A stretch of 64,000 bases of DNA from Angustibacter sp049994355 (GCF_049994355.1 NZ_CP188257.1:3286001-3350000), one strand, 5' to 3'; counted from the stretch's first letter, positions 9,314 to 17,673 are shown. Numbers and translations: made by a program. Notes: generated by a model from the letters alone, not told the origin.

Positions 9314-9399
9314 GTTGACCACGTTATGTGTGTGAAGGCCCGCTTCTCGAGGCGCAGAACCCTGGTTAAGTGGGTATACGCCTACCTAACGTGGTCAAC
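9314..9399. repeat. 86-bp inverted-repeat element, copy A
   Basis: Perfect 13-bp terminal inverted repeats: GTTGACCACGTTA at 9314-9326 and TAACGTGGTCAAC at 9387-9399. By hand count about 59 of 86 positions match copy B, concentrated in the ends, the central CTTCTCGAGGCG, TGGTTA and ACC before the right arm. It lies 18 bp beyond the meaB stop and 27 bp upstream of the ABC ATPase start. It has no coding capacity. Confidence 0.85.
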
Positions 9400-9417
9400 A
9401 TCAAAGAGGGGCGCGGG

Positions 9418-10383
9418 TCAGTCGGTGGTGACGGCGGCGACGAGGGTGTCCGCGGCGGAGTACGGGTCGCGGTGGCCGTCGACGACCTCGGCGGCGAGCT
9501 CGTCCAGGCCTCGGCCGTGCCGCAGGTCGCCCATCCGCTCACGCAGCACGCCCATCGCGATCGCCTCGACCTCGTCGGCCGCGCGGCGCAGCCGGCGCTC
9601 GCGCAGGTGCCCGGTCTCACCCAGCCACGCCTGGTGCTTGTCGAGGGCCTCGACCAGGTCGTCCAGCCCCTCCTCCCGCGACGCCACGGTCTTGACCACG
9701 GGTGGCCGCCAGTCCCCCGGCGAGCGGGAGTCCCCCAGCGAGATCATGTGCCGGATGTCGCGCATCGTGGCGTCCGCGCCGTCCCGGTCGGCCTTGTTCA
9801 CCACGAAGATGTCGCCGACCTCGAGGATGCCGGCCTTCGCGGCCTGGATGCCGTCGCCCATGCCCGGCGCCAGCAGCACCAGCGTCGTGTCCGCCATGGC
9901 GGCGACCTCGACCTCGCTCTGCCCGACCCCGACGGTCTCGACCAGGACGACGTCGCAGCCCGCCGCGTCCAGCACCCGCAGTGCCTGCGGGGTGGCCCAG
10001 GACAGGCCGCCGAGATGCCCGCGACTGGCCATCGATCGGATGTAGACGCCGGGGTCGAGCGCGTGGTCCTGCATCCGCACCCGATCGCCGAGCAGCGCGC
10101 CGCCGGAGAACGGGGACGACGGGTCCACCGCCAGTACTCCCACCCGCAAGTCCCTACCGCGCAAGGCTTTCACCAGCGCGGACGTCGAGGTCGACTTGCC
10201 GACCCCGGGGCTGCCGGTGATACCGATCACGTGCGCGTTGCCGGTGTGCGGCGCGAGGGTCGCCATCACCTCACGCAGCGCCGGGTGGGCATCCTCGACC
10301 AGCGAGATCAGCCGCGCGACAGCACGCGGACTGCCCGCCCTGGCCTGCTCGACCAGGGCGGGGACGTCGACCGCGCGCGCCAC
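9418..10383 (-). CDS. meaB: MeaB, G-protein chaperone of adenosylcobalamin-dependent mutases
   Basis: A 321-residue P-loop GTPase of the MeaB/ArgK family that loads and protects B12-dependent acyl-CoA mutases. The P-loop is GSPGVGKST at residues 57-65. Further motifs are DPSSPFSGGALLGDR (switch/Mg2+ region), the DVVLVETVGVGQSE stretch (switch III area) and the NKAD guanine-specificity motif. The GTG at 10383 starts 22 nt after the thiolase stop, so both genes probably share a transcript. A client mutase, MeaA, is encoded at 29.8 kb. Methylmalonyl-CoA mutase itself is not in the window, so MeaB may serve either enzyme. Confidence 0.93.
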   Translation of the reverse strand: MARAVDVPALVEQARAGSPRAVARLISLVEDAHPALREVMATLAPHTGNAHVIGITGSPGVGKSTSTSALVKALRGRDLRVGVLAVDPSSPFSGGALLGDRVRMQDHALDPGVYIRSMASRGHLGGLSWATPQALRVLDAAGCDVVLVETVGVGQSEVEVAAMADTTLVLLAPGMGDGIQAAKAGILEVGDIFVVNKADRDGADATMRDIRHMISLGDSRSPGDWRPPVVKTVASREEGLDDLVEALDKHQAWLGETGHLRERRLRRAADEVEAIAMGVLRERMGDLRHGRGLDELAAEVVDGHRDPYSAADTLVAAVTTD

Positions 10384-10405
10384 CGGCTGGTGTCTTCGAC
10401 CGGAC

Positions 10406-11620
10406 TCAGGCCTGCGGGACGCGCACGATGAGCGCGTCGCCCTGGCCGCCGCCACCGCACAGCGCGGCCGCGCCGACGCCACCACCGCGGCGCTTGAGCT
10501 CCAGTGCCAGATGCAGCGCGATGCGCGCGCCCGACATGCCGATCGGGTGGCCCAACGCGATGGCGCCGCCGTTGACGTTCACGATGTCCGCGTCGAGGCC
10601 GAGCTCGCGGGTCGAGGCCAGTCCGACGGCGGCGAACGCCTCGTTGATCTCGACCAGGTCGAGGGCGGACGGTGCGATGCCCTCCTTCTCGCAGGCCCTG
10701 GCGATGGCGCGCGCCGGCTGGCTCTGCAGGGTCGAGTCGGGGCCGGCGACGACGCCGTGCGCGCCGATCTCGGCGAGCCAGCTGAGACCGAGCTCCTCGG
10801 CCTTGGTCTTGCTCATCACGACAACTGCGGCGGCGCCGTCCGAGATCTGCGACGCCGAGCCCGCGGTGATCGTGCCGTCCTTGCTGAAGGCCGGCCGCAG
10901 CCGCGCGAGCGTCTCGATGGTGGTGTCCGCGCGGATCCCCTCGTCGTCCTTGAACACGACCGGGTCACCCTTGCGCTGCGGGATCTCGACGGAGACCACC
11001 TCGTCGTCGAACAGGCCGTTCTTCCACGCCTGCGCGGCGAGCTGGTGGCTGCGCGCGCTGAACGCGTCCTGCTCCGCGCGGGTGAACTCGTTGTCGGCGA
11101 CGTTGGCGGACTCGGTCAGGTTGCCCATGGCCTGGTCGGTGAACGCGTCCCACAGGCCGTCGTAGGCCATGTGGTCGCGCATGGTGACGTCGCCGTACTT
11201 GAAGCCGGTGCGGGACTTCTCGAGCAGGTGCGGCGCCTGGCTCATCGACTCCTGGCCGCCCGCCACCACCACGTCGAACTCGCCGGCGCGGATCAGCTGG
11301 TCGGCCAGCGCGATGGCGTCGATGCCGGACAGGCAGACCTTGTTGATGGTCAGCGCCGGCACGTTCATCGAGATGCCGGCCTTCTGCGCCGCCTGGCGGG
11401 CCGGAATCTGGCCCGCACCCGCGGTCAGCACCTGGCCCATGATCACGTACTCGACGGCGTCCGCGGAGACGCCGGACTTGTCCAGCGCGCCCTTGATGGC
11501 GAACCCGCCGAGCTCGGCGCCGCTGAACCCGGACAGGGATCCGAGCAGCCGTCCCATCGGCGTCCGGGCTCCCCCGACGATGACGGACGTGCGCGGGTTC
11601 GCGGACTGCTGAGCGGACAC
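10406..11620 (-). CDS. Acetyl-CoA C-acetyltransferase (thiolase)
   Basis: A 404-residue thiolase that condenses two acetyl-CoA to acetoacetyl-CoA, or cleaves it. The nucleophilic Cys is C96 in INKVCLSGIDA. The C-terminal catalytic motifs are NEAFAAV, GHPIGMSGAR and CGGGGQGDAL. I chose GTG at 11620, with GGAGG about 10 nt upstream; the open frame before it is not conserved-looking. The neighbours meaB and, divergently, mce and ccr fit the entry step of the ethylmalonyl-CoA pathway. The M. tuberculosis counterpart by position is fadA4 (Rv1323), also next to the epimerase gene. Confidence 0.94.
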   Translation of the reverse strand: MSAQQSANPRTSVIVGGARTPMGRLLGSLSGFSGAELGGFAIKGALDKSGVSADAVEYVIMGQVLTAGAGQIPARQAAQKAGISMNVPALTINKVCLSGIDAIALADQLIRAGEFDVVVAGGQESMSQAPHLLEKSRTGFKYGDVTMRDHMAYDGLWDAFTDQAMGNLTESANVADNEFTRAEQDAFSARSHQLAAQAWKNGLFDDEVVSVEIPQRKGDPVVFKDDEGIRADTTIETLARLRPAFSKDGTITAGSASQISDGAAAVVVMSKTKAEELGLSWLAEIGAHGVVAGPDSTLQSQPARAIARACEKEGIAPSALDLVEINEAFAAVGLASTRELGLDADIVNVNGGAIALGHPIGMSGARIALHLALELKRRGGGVGAAALCGGGGQGDALIVRVPQA

Positions 11621-11673
11621 GAAGGGCCTCCAGGCATCGACGTTCGGCGCGACGTCGCTGTCGCGCGCCCTCC

Positions 11674-11679
11674 AGCCTA
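11674..11679 (-). promoter_or_regulatory. -10 candidate, thiolase-meaB
   Basis: TAGGCT lies about 53 nt upstream of the thiolase GTG, leaving room for a leader with the GGAGG site. Confidence 0.4.
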
Positions 11680-11757
11680 ACCGGGCTGGGAGGCGGCGGC
11701 GGCGTGGCGCTGGCCACACTGCGGCCTTCCCCGTTCCGCGAGCACGTGCCGTCCGCC

Positions 11758-11763
11758 TAGCCT
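11758..11763 (+). promoter_or_regulatory. -10 box, mce
   Basis: TAGCCT ends 6 nt before the ATG at 11770. Confidence 0.65.
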
Positions 11764-11769
11764 GCGGGC

Positions 11770-12210
11770 ATGACCGACGCGAGCCTGCCGACCCACCTGT
11801 TCACCGCGATCGACCACGTCGGGGTGGCGGTCCCCGACCTGGACGCCGCCATAGCGTTCTACCGGGACGGCTTCGGAATGCGGTTGGTGCACCAGGAGGT
11901 CAACGAGGAGCAGGGGGTGCGCGAGGCGATGATGGCCGTCGGCGACTCCGGGTCGTGCGTGCAGCTGCTGGCGCCGCTGTCCCCGGCGTCCACGATCGCG
12001 AAGTTCCTGGACCGCTCCGGCCCCGGCCTGCAGCAGGTCGCCTACCGGGTGCAGGACGTCGAAGCGGTCGCCGCGGTGCTTCGCGGACGCGGACTGCGCC
12101 TGCTGTACGACACCGCAAGGCGCGGCACCGCGGGCAGCCGCGTCAACTTCGTGCACCCCAAGGACGCCGGTGGGGTGCTCGTCGAGCTGGTCGAGCCGGC
12201 CGCGCACTGA
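11770..12210 (+). CDS. mce: Methylmalonyl-CoA epimerase (VOC fold)
   Basis: A 146-residue vicinal-oxygen-chelate enzyme that interconverts (2R)- and (2S)-methylmalonyl-CoA, or ethylmalonyl-CoA epimers. Expected metal ligands are His16 (DHVGVAVPD), Gln65 (SCVQLLAPL) and Glu139 (GGVLVELVEP). The usual GLHHIA motif reads GLQQVA at residues 87-92, so the fourth ligand position is Gln, as I recall for other actinobacterial members. TAGCCT ends 6 nt before the ATG, suggesting a leaderless mRNA. It is divergent from the thiolase and 97 bp upstream of ccr. Confidence 0.92.
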   Translation: MTDASLPTHLFTAIDHVGVAVPDLDAAIAFYRDGFGMRLVHQEVNEEQGVREAMMAVGDSGSCVQLLAPLSPASTIAKFLDRSGPGLQQVAYRVQDVEAVAAVLRGRGLRLLYDTARRGTAGSRVNFVHPKDAGGVLVELVEPAAH

Positions 12211-12268
12211 GAGGCGTGTCGTCCCTCACATCGCCACCTCAGACCTGCCCCTGGCGGTAACCGGTCAG

Positions 12269-12274
12269 TAACGT
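12269..12274 (+). promoter_or_regulatory. -10 candidate, ccrA
   Basis: TAACGT, 33 nt before the GTG at 12308; leaves a short leader with GGAGG. Confidence 0.45.
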
Positions 12275-12307
12275 CGTCGCCAGCCCCGCCACTCCTTGGA
12301 GGACGAC

Positions 12308-13645
12308 GTGCAGCACATCCTTGACGCCATCACCGCCGGTGACACCTCCGCCGAGGACTTCGCCGCGCTGCAGGTCCCCGAGTCCTACCGCGCCGTGACC
12401 GTGCACAAGGACGAGGTCGACATGTTCGAGGGCGTCGAGTCGCGCGACAAGGACCCGCGCAAGAGCCTGCACGTCGAGGACGTCGCACTGCCCGAGGTCG
12501 GCCCGGGCGAGGCGCTGGTGGCCGTGATGGCCAGCGCCATCAACTACAACACGGTCTGGACGTCGATCTTCGAGCCGGTGCCGACGTTCGGCTTCCTGGA
12601 GCGCTACGCCCGGACGTCGCCGCTGGCCGCCAAGCACGACCAGCCCTACCACGTGGTGGGCTCGGACCTGTCGGGCGTCGTGCTGCGCACCGGCGCCGGC
12701 GTGCACTCGTGGAAGCCCGGCACCGAGGTGGTCGCACACTGCCTGTCCGTCGAGCTGGAGTCCCCGGACGGTCACAACGACACGATGCTCGACCCCGAGC
12801 AGCGGATCTGGGGCTTCGAGACGAACTTCGGCGGGCTGGCGCACCTGGCCCTGGTCAAGGCCAACCAGCTGATGCCCAAGCCGACGCACCTGACCTGGGA
12901 GGAGGCGGCCAGCCCCGGGCTGGTCAACTCCACCGCCTACCGGCAGCTGATCTCCAAGAACGGCGCCGGCCTCAAGCTCGGCGACACCGTGCTGATCTGG
13001 GGGGCGTCCGGCGGACTCGGGTCGTACGCCACCCAGATGGCGCTGGCCGCCGGCGCGACGCCGGTCTGCGTGGTCTCCAGCGAGGACAAGGCTCAGATCT
13101 GCCACTCGATGGGCGCCGAGCTGGTCATCGACCGGCGCGCCGAGGACTACCGGTTCTGGAAGGACGAGCGCACCCAGGACCAGAAGGAGTGGCGCCGGTT
13201 CGGCGCCCGGATCCGCGAGCTCACCGGCGGGCGGGACGTCGACGTCGTGTTCGAGCACCCGGGCCGGGAGACGTTCGGGGCCAGCGTCTTCGCCGCGCGC
13301 AAGGGCGGCACGATCGTGACCTGCGCCTCGACGTCCGGCTACCTGCACGAGTACGACAACCGCTACCTGTGGATGAACCTGAAGCGGATCATCGGCTCGC
13401 ACTTCGCGAACTACCGCGAGGCTTGGGAGGCGAATGACCTGATCAAGCGCGGACTGATCCACCCGACCCTGTCGAAGGTGTACCCCTTGGACGACGTCGG
13501 CCAGGCCGCGCAGGACGTGCACGCCAACCTGCACCAGGGCAAGGTCGGCGTCCTGTGTCTGTCCCCGCAGCAAGGCCTCGGCGTGCGTGACACGGCCAAA
13601 CGCGAAGCGCTGCTGCCGCTGATCAACCGCTTCCGCGACGTCTGA
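12308..13645 (+). CDS. ccrA: Crotonyl-CoA carboxylase/reductase
   Basis: A 445-residue medium-chain dehydrogenase/reductase that reductively carboxylates crotonyl-CoA to ethylmalonyl-CoA with NADPH and CO2, the defining step of the ethylmalonyl-CoA pathway. With GTG at 12308 as start, the four CO2-binding residues described for Kitasatospora setae Ccr fall at the same numbers: Asn81, Phe170, Glu171 and His365. The nucleotide-binding motif is GASGGLGSYA (232-241). The start is supported by GGAGG 6 nt upstream; TTG at 12296 is less likely. A TAACGT box about 34 nt upstream is a candidate -10. Confidence 0.96.
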   Translation: MQHILDAITAGDTSAEDFAALQVPESYRAVTVHKDEVDMFEGVESRDKDPRKSLHVEDVALPEVGPGEALVAVMASAINYNTVWTSIFEPVPTFGFLERYARTSPLAAKHDQPYHVVGSDLSGVVLRTGAGVHSWKPGTEVVAHCLSVELESPDGHNDTMLDPEQRIWGFETNFGGLAHLALVKANQLMPKPTHLTWEEAASPGLVNSTAYRQLISKNGAGLKLGDTVLIWGASGGLGSYATQMALAAGATPVCVVSSEDKAQICHSMGAELVIDRRAEDYRFWKDERTQDQKEWRRFGARIRELTGGRDVDVVFEHPGRETFGASVFAARKGGTIVTCASTSGYLHEYDNRYLWMNLKRIIGSHFANYREAWEANDLIKRGLIHPTLSKVYPLDDVGQAAQDVHANLHQGKVGVLCLSPQQGLGVRDTAKREALLPLINRFRDV

Positions 13646-13650
13646 CCCCC

Positions 13651-13656
13651 TAGGCT
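13651..13656 (+). promoter_or_regulatory. -10 candidate, AI-2E transporter gene
   Basis: TAGGCT, 20 nt before the ATG at 13677, followed by GGGAGGAG. Confidence 0.45.
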
Positions 13657-13676
13657 CCTTCGACGGGAGGAGCCAG

Positions 13677-14951
13677 ATGATCCGCAGGAAGAACACCACG
13701 CCGGACGACGAGCCCACAGCCGTGGCCGGTGAGCTCGAGGCCACCGCCGGGACCGAGGCGGCGCAGACGACGTCCCAGGCGGCGCAGACCTCCGGCGCTG
13801 CTGTCGGTGAGCAGGCTGTCGGTGAGCAGGCTGTCGGTGAGCAGGCTGTCGGTGAGCATGCTGTCGCCGCCGCGCGCGCTCCCGTCGGCGGCGAAGACAG
13901 CACGTTCGGCATCCCCGGCGCGCCGCTGAACCGGCACTCGCCCTTCTACCTCGGTTTCTTCGGTGCCATCGGCGCGCTGCTGGGCTGGGCGCTGTTGGGC
14001 CTGGTCTCGCAGCTCTCCTCGGTGCTCACCCTGCTGGCGATCTCGCTGTTCCTCGCCCTGGGGCTGGACCCCGTCGTGCAGGCTGTGCAGGCCCGTGGCC
14101 TCAAGCGCGGGGCGTCGGTGACCGTGGTCTTCCTCACCGTGATCGCGCTGTTCGTCGGGATCATCGCGCTGCTCGTACCGCCGGTGGTCAGGGAGGCGGT
14201 GGAGCTGGCGAACAACGCACCCGACCTGGTGTCCCGGCTGCAGCGCAACGACCAGCTGAACAAGCTCGACGACCAGTACCACTTCATCGAGCAGATCCAG
14301 AACCAGCTGCACCAGAAGGACTTCTGGACCTCGCTGTTCGGCGGGGTGTTCGGCGCCGGCAAGGCCGTCGCCTCCGGGCTGTTCAGCGCCTTCACGGTGC
14401 TGGTACTGACGCTCTACCTGACGGCTTCGCTGCCCACGGCGAAGGCGTCGGTCTATCGGATGATCCCGCGGACCAGGCGCCAGCGGGTGACGTTCCTGTC
14501 CGAGGAGATCAGCAAGCGGGTGGGCGGATACTTCCTCGGCCAGGTGGGCGTCGCGACGCTCAACGCGGTCTGCAGCTACATCATGATGAAGATCGTCGGC
14601 GTCCCGTACAGCGCTGTGCTGGCGGTCACCGTCGGGCTCTTCGGGCTGATCCCGATGGTCGGTGCGACCATCGGCGCGATCATCGTGGTCATCGTGGCGT
14701 TCTTCAACTCGACCCAGTCCGCGATCATCGTGGCCATCTACTACGTGGTCTACCAACAGGTCGAGAACTACGTCATCGCCCCACGGATCATGAGCCGCAC
14801 CGTCTCGGTGCCCGGAGCGATCACCGTCGTCGCGGCGCTGGCCGGAGGCACTCTCCTCGGGGTGCTGGGCGCGTTGATGGCGATCCCGGTCGCCGCGGGG
14901 TTGCTGCTGATCTACCGCGAGGTGCTGCTCCCCCGCCAGCAGGCGCACTGA
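13677..14951 (+). CDS. AI-2E family transporter
   Basis: A 424-residue membrane protein of the PF01594 (YdiK/PerM) family, which includes exporters of uncertain substrate and Na+/H+-linked proteins. A disordered N-terminal tail of about 85 residues holds four copies of AVGEQ, encoded by a 15-bp tandem repeat. Eight hydrophobic segments follow, with the soluble loop (about 170-215) typical of the family between the second hairpin and the third block. The C-terminal signature is YYVVYQQVENYVIAPRIM and TLLGVLGALMAIPVAAGL. A good Shine-Dalgarno (GGGAGGAG) precedes the ATG, and TAGGCT about 20 nt upstream could be its -10. It is transcribed away from ccr after a 31-bp gap. Confidence 0.9.
   Translation: MIRRKNTTPDDEPTAVAGELEATAGTEAAQTTSQAAQTSGAAVGEQAVGEQAVGEQAVGEHAVAAARAPVGGEDSTFGIPGAPLNRHSPFYLGFFGAIGALLGWALLGLVSQLSSVLTLLAISLFLALGLDPVVQAVQARGLKRGASVTVVFLTVIALFVGIIALLVPPVVREAVELANNAPDLVSRLQRNDQLNKLDDQYHFIEQIQNQLHQKDFWTSLFGGVFGAGKAVASGLFSAFTVLVLTLYLTASLPTAKASVYRMIPRTRRQRVTFLSEEISKRVGGYFLGQVGVATLNAVCSYIMMKIVGVPYSAVLAVTVGLFGLIPMVGATIGAIIVVIVAFFNSTQSAIIVAIYYVVYQQVENYVIAPRIMSRTVSVPGAITVVAALAGGTLLGVLGALMAIPVAAGLLLIYREVLLPRQQAH
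13800..13859 (+). repeat. 15-bp tandem repeat in the AI-2E transporter gene
   Basis: Four in-frame units of GCTGTCGGTGAGCAG (the last ends in CAT), encoding AVGEQ repeats in the disordered N-terminal tail. Its core GTCGGTGA is shared with the array at 27602. Confidence 0.95.
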
Positions 14952-15013
14952 CCGGCGTCGTTCGACCTGACCACCCAGATGAACACCGTGTCCTGGTCGT
15001 GATCACCACCATT

Positions 15014-15049
15014 TCGCGGTGACTATCGCGGTGACTATCGCGGTGAGTA
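15014..15049. repeat. 12-bp tandem repeat, three units
   Basis: TCGCGGTGACTA twice, then TCGCGGTGAGTA, in the 123-bp gap between the convergent AI-2E transporter and hydrolase genes. No gene or clear hairpin is present in that gap. Confidence 0.9.
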
Positions 15050-15074
15050 GCGGGGCCGCCGTCAGCGGGCCGAC

Positions 15075-15866
15075 TCAGTCGGTGTGCAGCGCCTCACCGA
15101 GCGGGCCGTCCCAGGTGGTCGGCAGCGGCGAGCGACCGGGCGCCACCCGCGCGACGATCTCGTCCAGCACCCGGCGTACGGCCGGCTCGCCCACCCACAG
15201 GTGCTTGGCGCCGTCCACCCCAATCACCTCGGCCTGCGGGATGGCCGCGAACCGCTCGCGGGCCTCGGGCGGCTGCAGGTAGTCGTCGTGCTCGGGCACC
15301 AGGGCCAGAACGGGTTTGCCGGACGCCGCCCAGCGGGCCAGGTCGTCGGGTGTGGAGTAGCGCAGCGGCGGGCTGAGCAGGATGGCGCCGTCGATGGAGG
15401 GGTCGCAGCCGTGCATCAGCGTCAGGTCGGTGCCGAAGCTCCACCCCACCAGCCACGGGTGCGGCAGCTCGCGGAACTCCGCCAGCTCGATCGCCGCCGC
15501 CACGTCGAACCGCTCGGAGTCACCCCCGTCGAAGGTGCCCTGGCTGGTCCCGCGAGGGCTGCTGACCCCGCGCAAGTTGAACCGGAGCACCGCGATGTCA
15601 GCCAGCGCGGGCAGCCGGTAGGACGCCTTGCGGTAGACGTGCGAGTCCATGAACCCGCCGTGGGTGGGCAGCGGGTGCAGGGTGAGCAGCGTGGCGACCG
15701 GGTCGTGCTCGAGCGGCAGGGCCAGCTCACCGACCAGGGTCAGCCCGTCGGCGGTGTGCAGCTCGACGTCCTGGCGACGGGCCGGGAGCACCGTCCCGGA
15801 ACGGATCATGTTCTGCCGGAAGGTGTGCGGGTCCTGCTGCGCCGGGTCGGCTGGCTGCTCGCTCAT
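15075..15866 (-). CDS. Alpha/beta hydrolase
   Basis: A 263-residue cytoplasmic alpha/beta-hydrolase. The nucleophile elbow is GWSFGT (serine in GxSxG), strand beta-5 is LLTLHPLPTHGGFMDS with the HP oxyanion region, the acid is in LVPEHDDYLQP, and the catalytic His is in GAKHLWVGEP. The overall pattern resembles small acyl-peptidase or esterase-like proteins (dienelactone hydrolase relatives). The ATG at 15866 is preceded by TACCCT ending 8 nt upstream and is divergent from the DUF952 gene, whose own box lies 13 bp further on. The substrate is unknown. Confidence 0.87.
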   Translation of the reverse strand: MSEQPADPAQQDPHTFRQNMIRSGTVLPARRQDVELHTADGLTLVGELALPLEHDPVATLLTLHPLPTHGGFMDSHVYRKASYRLPALADIAVLRFNLRGVSSPRGTSQGTFDGGDSERFDVAAAIELAEFRELPHPWLVGWSFGTDLTLMHGCDPSIDGAILLSPPLRYSTPDDLARWAASGKPVLALVPEHDDYLQPPEARERFAAIPQAEVIGVDGAKHLWVGEPAVRRVLDEIVARVAPGRSPLPTTWDGPLGEALHTD

Positions 15867-15874
15867 CGCGACCC

Positions 15875-15880
15875 AGGGTA
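15875..15880 (-). promoter_or_regulatory. -10 box, alpha/beta hydrolase gene
   Basis: TACCCT ends 8 nt before the ATG at 15866. Confidence 0.5.
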
Positions 15881-15892
15881 TCGGGGACGGCG

Positions 15893-15898
15893 TAGGGT
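15893..15898 (+). promoter_or_regulatory. -10 box, DUF952 gene
   Basis: TAGGGT ends 6 nt before the ATG at 15905; back to back with the hydrolase box. Confidence 0.6.
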
Positions 15899-15904
15899 CC
15901 GAGC

Positions 15905-16285
15905 ATGCGCATCCTGCACGTGGCACTCCCCCAGGACTGGGCCCGCGGACACGACGACGGCAGCTACGACGTGTCCACCCGGGGCGTCTCGCTGGTGGAC
16001 GAGGGGTACATCCACGCGTCCACCCTCGCCCAGGTCGGGCCGGTCCTCGACAGCTACTTCGGCGATGTCGCCGCCGTGGACCTGCTCGTGGTCGACCTCG
16101 ACAAGCTCGACCACGAGGGAGCCCAGGTGCTCTGGGAGCACGTCGAGGGAGCGGACGACCCGTTCCCGCACGTCTACGGCGTGATCCCGACGCAGACCGT
16201 GGTGGAGGTTGTCCGGCTCGAGCACGAGCCCGGCTCGCCGTGGCAGGTGCCGCAGATCGACGACGTCGCCACCGGTCCAGCCTGA
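15905..16285 (+). CDS. DUF952 domain protein
   Basis: A 126-residue protein of the DUF952 family, small cytoplasmic proteins with an ADP-ribosyltransferase-like fold and no established function. Recognisable features are the N-terminal ILHVAL strand, the EGYIHAST motif near residues 34-41 and the FPHVYGVIP motif near 90-98. The length is normal. TAGGGT ends exactly 6 nt before the ATG. The following membrane-protein gene starts 34 bp after the stop with its own box, so the two need not be cotranscribed. Confidence 0.86.
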   Translation: MRILHVALPQDWARGHDDGSYDVSTRGVSLVDEGYIHASTLAQVGPVLDSYFGDVAAVDLLVVDLDKLDHEGAQVLWEHVEGADDPFPHVYGVIPTQTVVEVVRLEHEPGSPWQVPQIDDVATGPA

Positions 16286-16307
16286 CCACGAGGCACCGCG
16301 GCGGGTT

Positions 16308-16313
16308 CATACT
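16308..16313 (+). promoter_or_regulatory. -10 candidate, membrane-anchored protein gene
   Basis: CATACT ends 6 nt before the ATG at 16320; first base deviates from TANNNT. Confidence 0.45.
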
Positions 16314-16319
16314 CGGGCC

Positions 16320-17306
16320 ATGGGCTACGAGGAGCTCGATGCCTCGGGCGCGCGCGACGGACCGGCGCGACTCGCTGCAACCTCGCCCGATGCGGTGGCT
16401 GTCGATCTCGGCGAGCCGCCCGCACCGGGGCCTCCCTCCCGGCTGCAGCAACTAGGAACGCCGAAGCGCATCATGTGGCTGCGCATCACCGTGGCCGGCC
16501 TGATCGGCATCGGCCTCGGTGCCCTGTTCACCGCGCAACAGACGCACCTGGCTCAGCAGGCCTCCTCGCGCTCGAGGGTTACCGGGCTGGCCACGGTGGT
16601 CGACGTGGCCCCCACCTACACGACGCAAGGCCCGGCGATGGGGTTCTCCATGGTCGTCAACAACCTTGGCCCCCAGCCGCTCACGCTGGTCGTGTCACCG
16701 CGCGGCGCCACCCTGGACGCCCACGCCGCGGTCTACGAGCTCACGGCCGGCCAGGAGCGGGTCGCGGCTGGCGACTACTCACGGGTCATCGCACGGGTCC
16801 TGCTCGACTGCGACGCTGACTCGGCTGTCCGGCTGGCGATACCGGTCCGCAGTCCCGACGGCACCCGGCAGCAGCTGCAGGTCCAGATGGCCAGCGCTTT
16901 CAACGCCACGCTGTCCCAAGCCGGTCTGTGCCAGCTGTCGGGCGACTACCGACCGCTGGTCGCGCGCATCGGTGGCACTGTCGCGGCCGCCGTTCTCGAT
17001 CTCAAGAACACGACGAACCAGCCCCTGACGGTGAGCATCGACACAGCCCCCGGTGAGGCCACGCCCCGACGCATCAGGCTCACCACCGTCCCGGCCCTGC
17101 CGATCACCGTGCCCGCGCACACCGCGCGCCAGTCCCCGATCCGGCTCGACCTGCCCGGATGCAGCCCGAGCAGCCAGCTGCAGGCCTACAGCGGCTTCGA
17201 GCTGCTCGCCGTGCACGGGCTCACGCCGGCCGGTGAGGACGTCGGAGCGACCGAGCTGGACATCAGTCCGCTGCTCGGCTCGGCTCTGGGGGGCGCCTGC
17301 CACTGA
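16320..17306 (+). CDS. Membrane-anchored hypothetical protein with extracytoplasmic domain
   Basis: A 328-residue protein I do not recognise. A Pro/Ala-rich cytoplasmic N-terminus of about 55 residues is followed by one membrane segment (about 57-78, ITVAGLIGIGLGALFTAQQ). The rest should lie outside the membrane: two beta-rich repeats that look immunoglobulin-like (GFSMVVNNLGPQPLTLVV and AAAVLDLKNTTNQPLTVSI). Cysteines near LLDCD, AGLCQ, LPGCS and the final GGACH could form two disulfides. I start it at ATG 16320, because CATACT ends 6 nt upstream and earlier in-frame starts lie inside the DUF952 gene. Confidence 0.75.
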   Translation: MGYEELDASGARDGPARLAATSPDAVAVDLGEPPAPGPPSRLQQLGTPKRIMWLRITVAGLIGIGLGALFTAQQTHLAQQASSRSRVTGLATVVDVAPTYTTQGPAMGFSMVVNNLGPQPLTLVVSPRGATLDAHAAVYELTAGQERVAAGDYSRVIARVLLDCDADSAVRLAIPVRSPDGTRQQLQVQMASAFNATLSQAGLCQLSGDYRPLVARIGGTVAAAVLDLKNTTNQPLTVSIDTAPGEATPRRIRLTTVPALPITVPAHTARQSPIRLDLPGCSPSSQLQAYSGFELLAVHGLTPAGEDVGATELDISPLLGSALGGACH

Positions 17307-17344
17307 GTTGCGAACGCCCCTGCCATCGGCCGATCTGCGGCCGC

Positions 17345-17647
17345 CTAGCGCCCTGGGCGCCGGCGGGCGCGGGCGGACCAGCACGGCGTGTGCCAGTGCC
17401 GTCGGTCGCCCAGCGAGTCCTCGTCGCTGCGGGCCCCGTCAGCGGGCCAGGCAACGGTGTGCGGCTGCCCTGGACGCACCTCCTGCGAGCACCCGGGACA
17501 GCGGTACGCCTTGCTGGACGACGGCCCGGCCACCGCGCGCACGAACCACTCGCCGTCCGGGTGGACCTCGCGCCGCGGAGCACCACCCAGCGCGCGAGCG
17601 ACGTCCAGGTCGGACTCGTCGCGACGACGACGGTTGGGGCGGGGCAC
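17345..17647 (-). CDS. Small Cys/His zinc-binding-type protein (conserved actinobacterial family)
   Basis: A 100-residue basic protein belonging to a family found in Streptomyces and relatives, often annotated loosely as ATP/GTP-binding. A basic N-terminus (PRPNRRRRDE) precedes a region reading GEWFVRAVAG and a probable metal site CPGC (about residues 50-53), PHTVAWP and RRHWHTPCW. Two CxxC cysteines with His and a further Cys suggest a structural zinc. The start is GTG at 17647, with GAGAAT ending 6 nt upstream. It is convergent with the membrane protein gene. The function is unknown. Confidence 0.78.
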   Translation of the reverse strand: MPRPNRRRRDESDLDVARALGGAPRREVHPDGEWFVRAVAGPSSSKAYRCPGCSQEVRPGQPHTVAWPADGARSDEDSLGDRRHWHTPCWSARARRRPGR

Positions 17648-17653
17648 CCGACC

Positions 17654-17659
17654 ATTCTC
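17654..17659 (-). promoter_or_regulatory. -10 candidate, small Cys/His protein gene
   Basis: GAGAAT ends 6 nt before the GTG at 17647. Confidence 0.45.
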
Positions 17660-17673
17660 TCAGCCAGCCCTCC

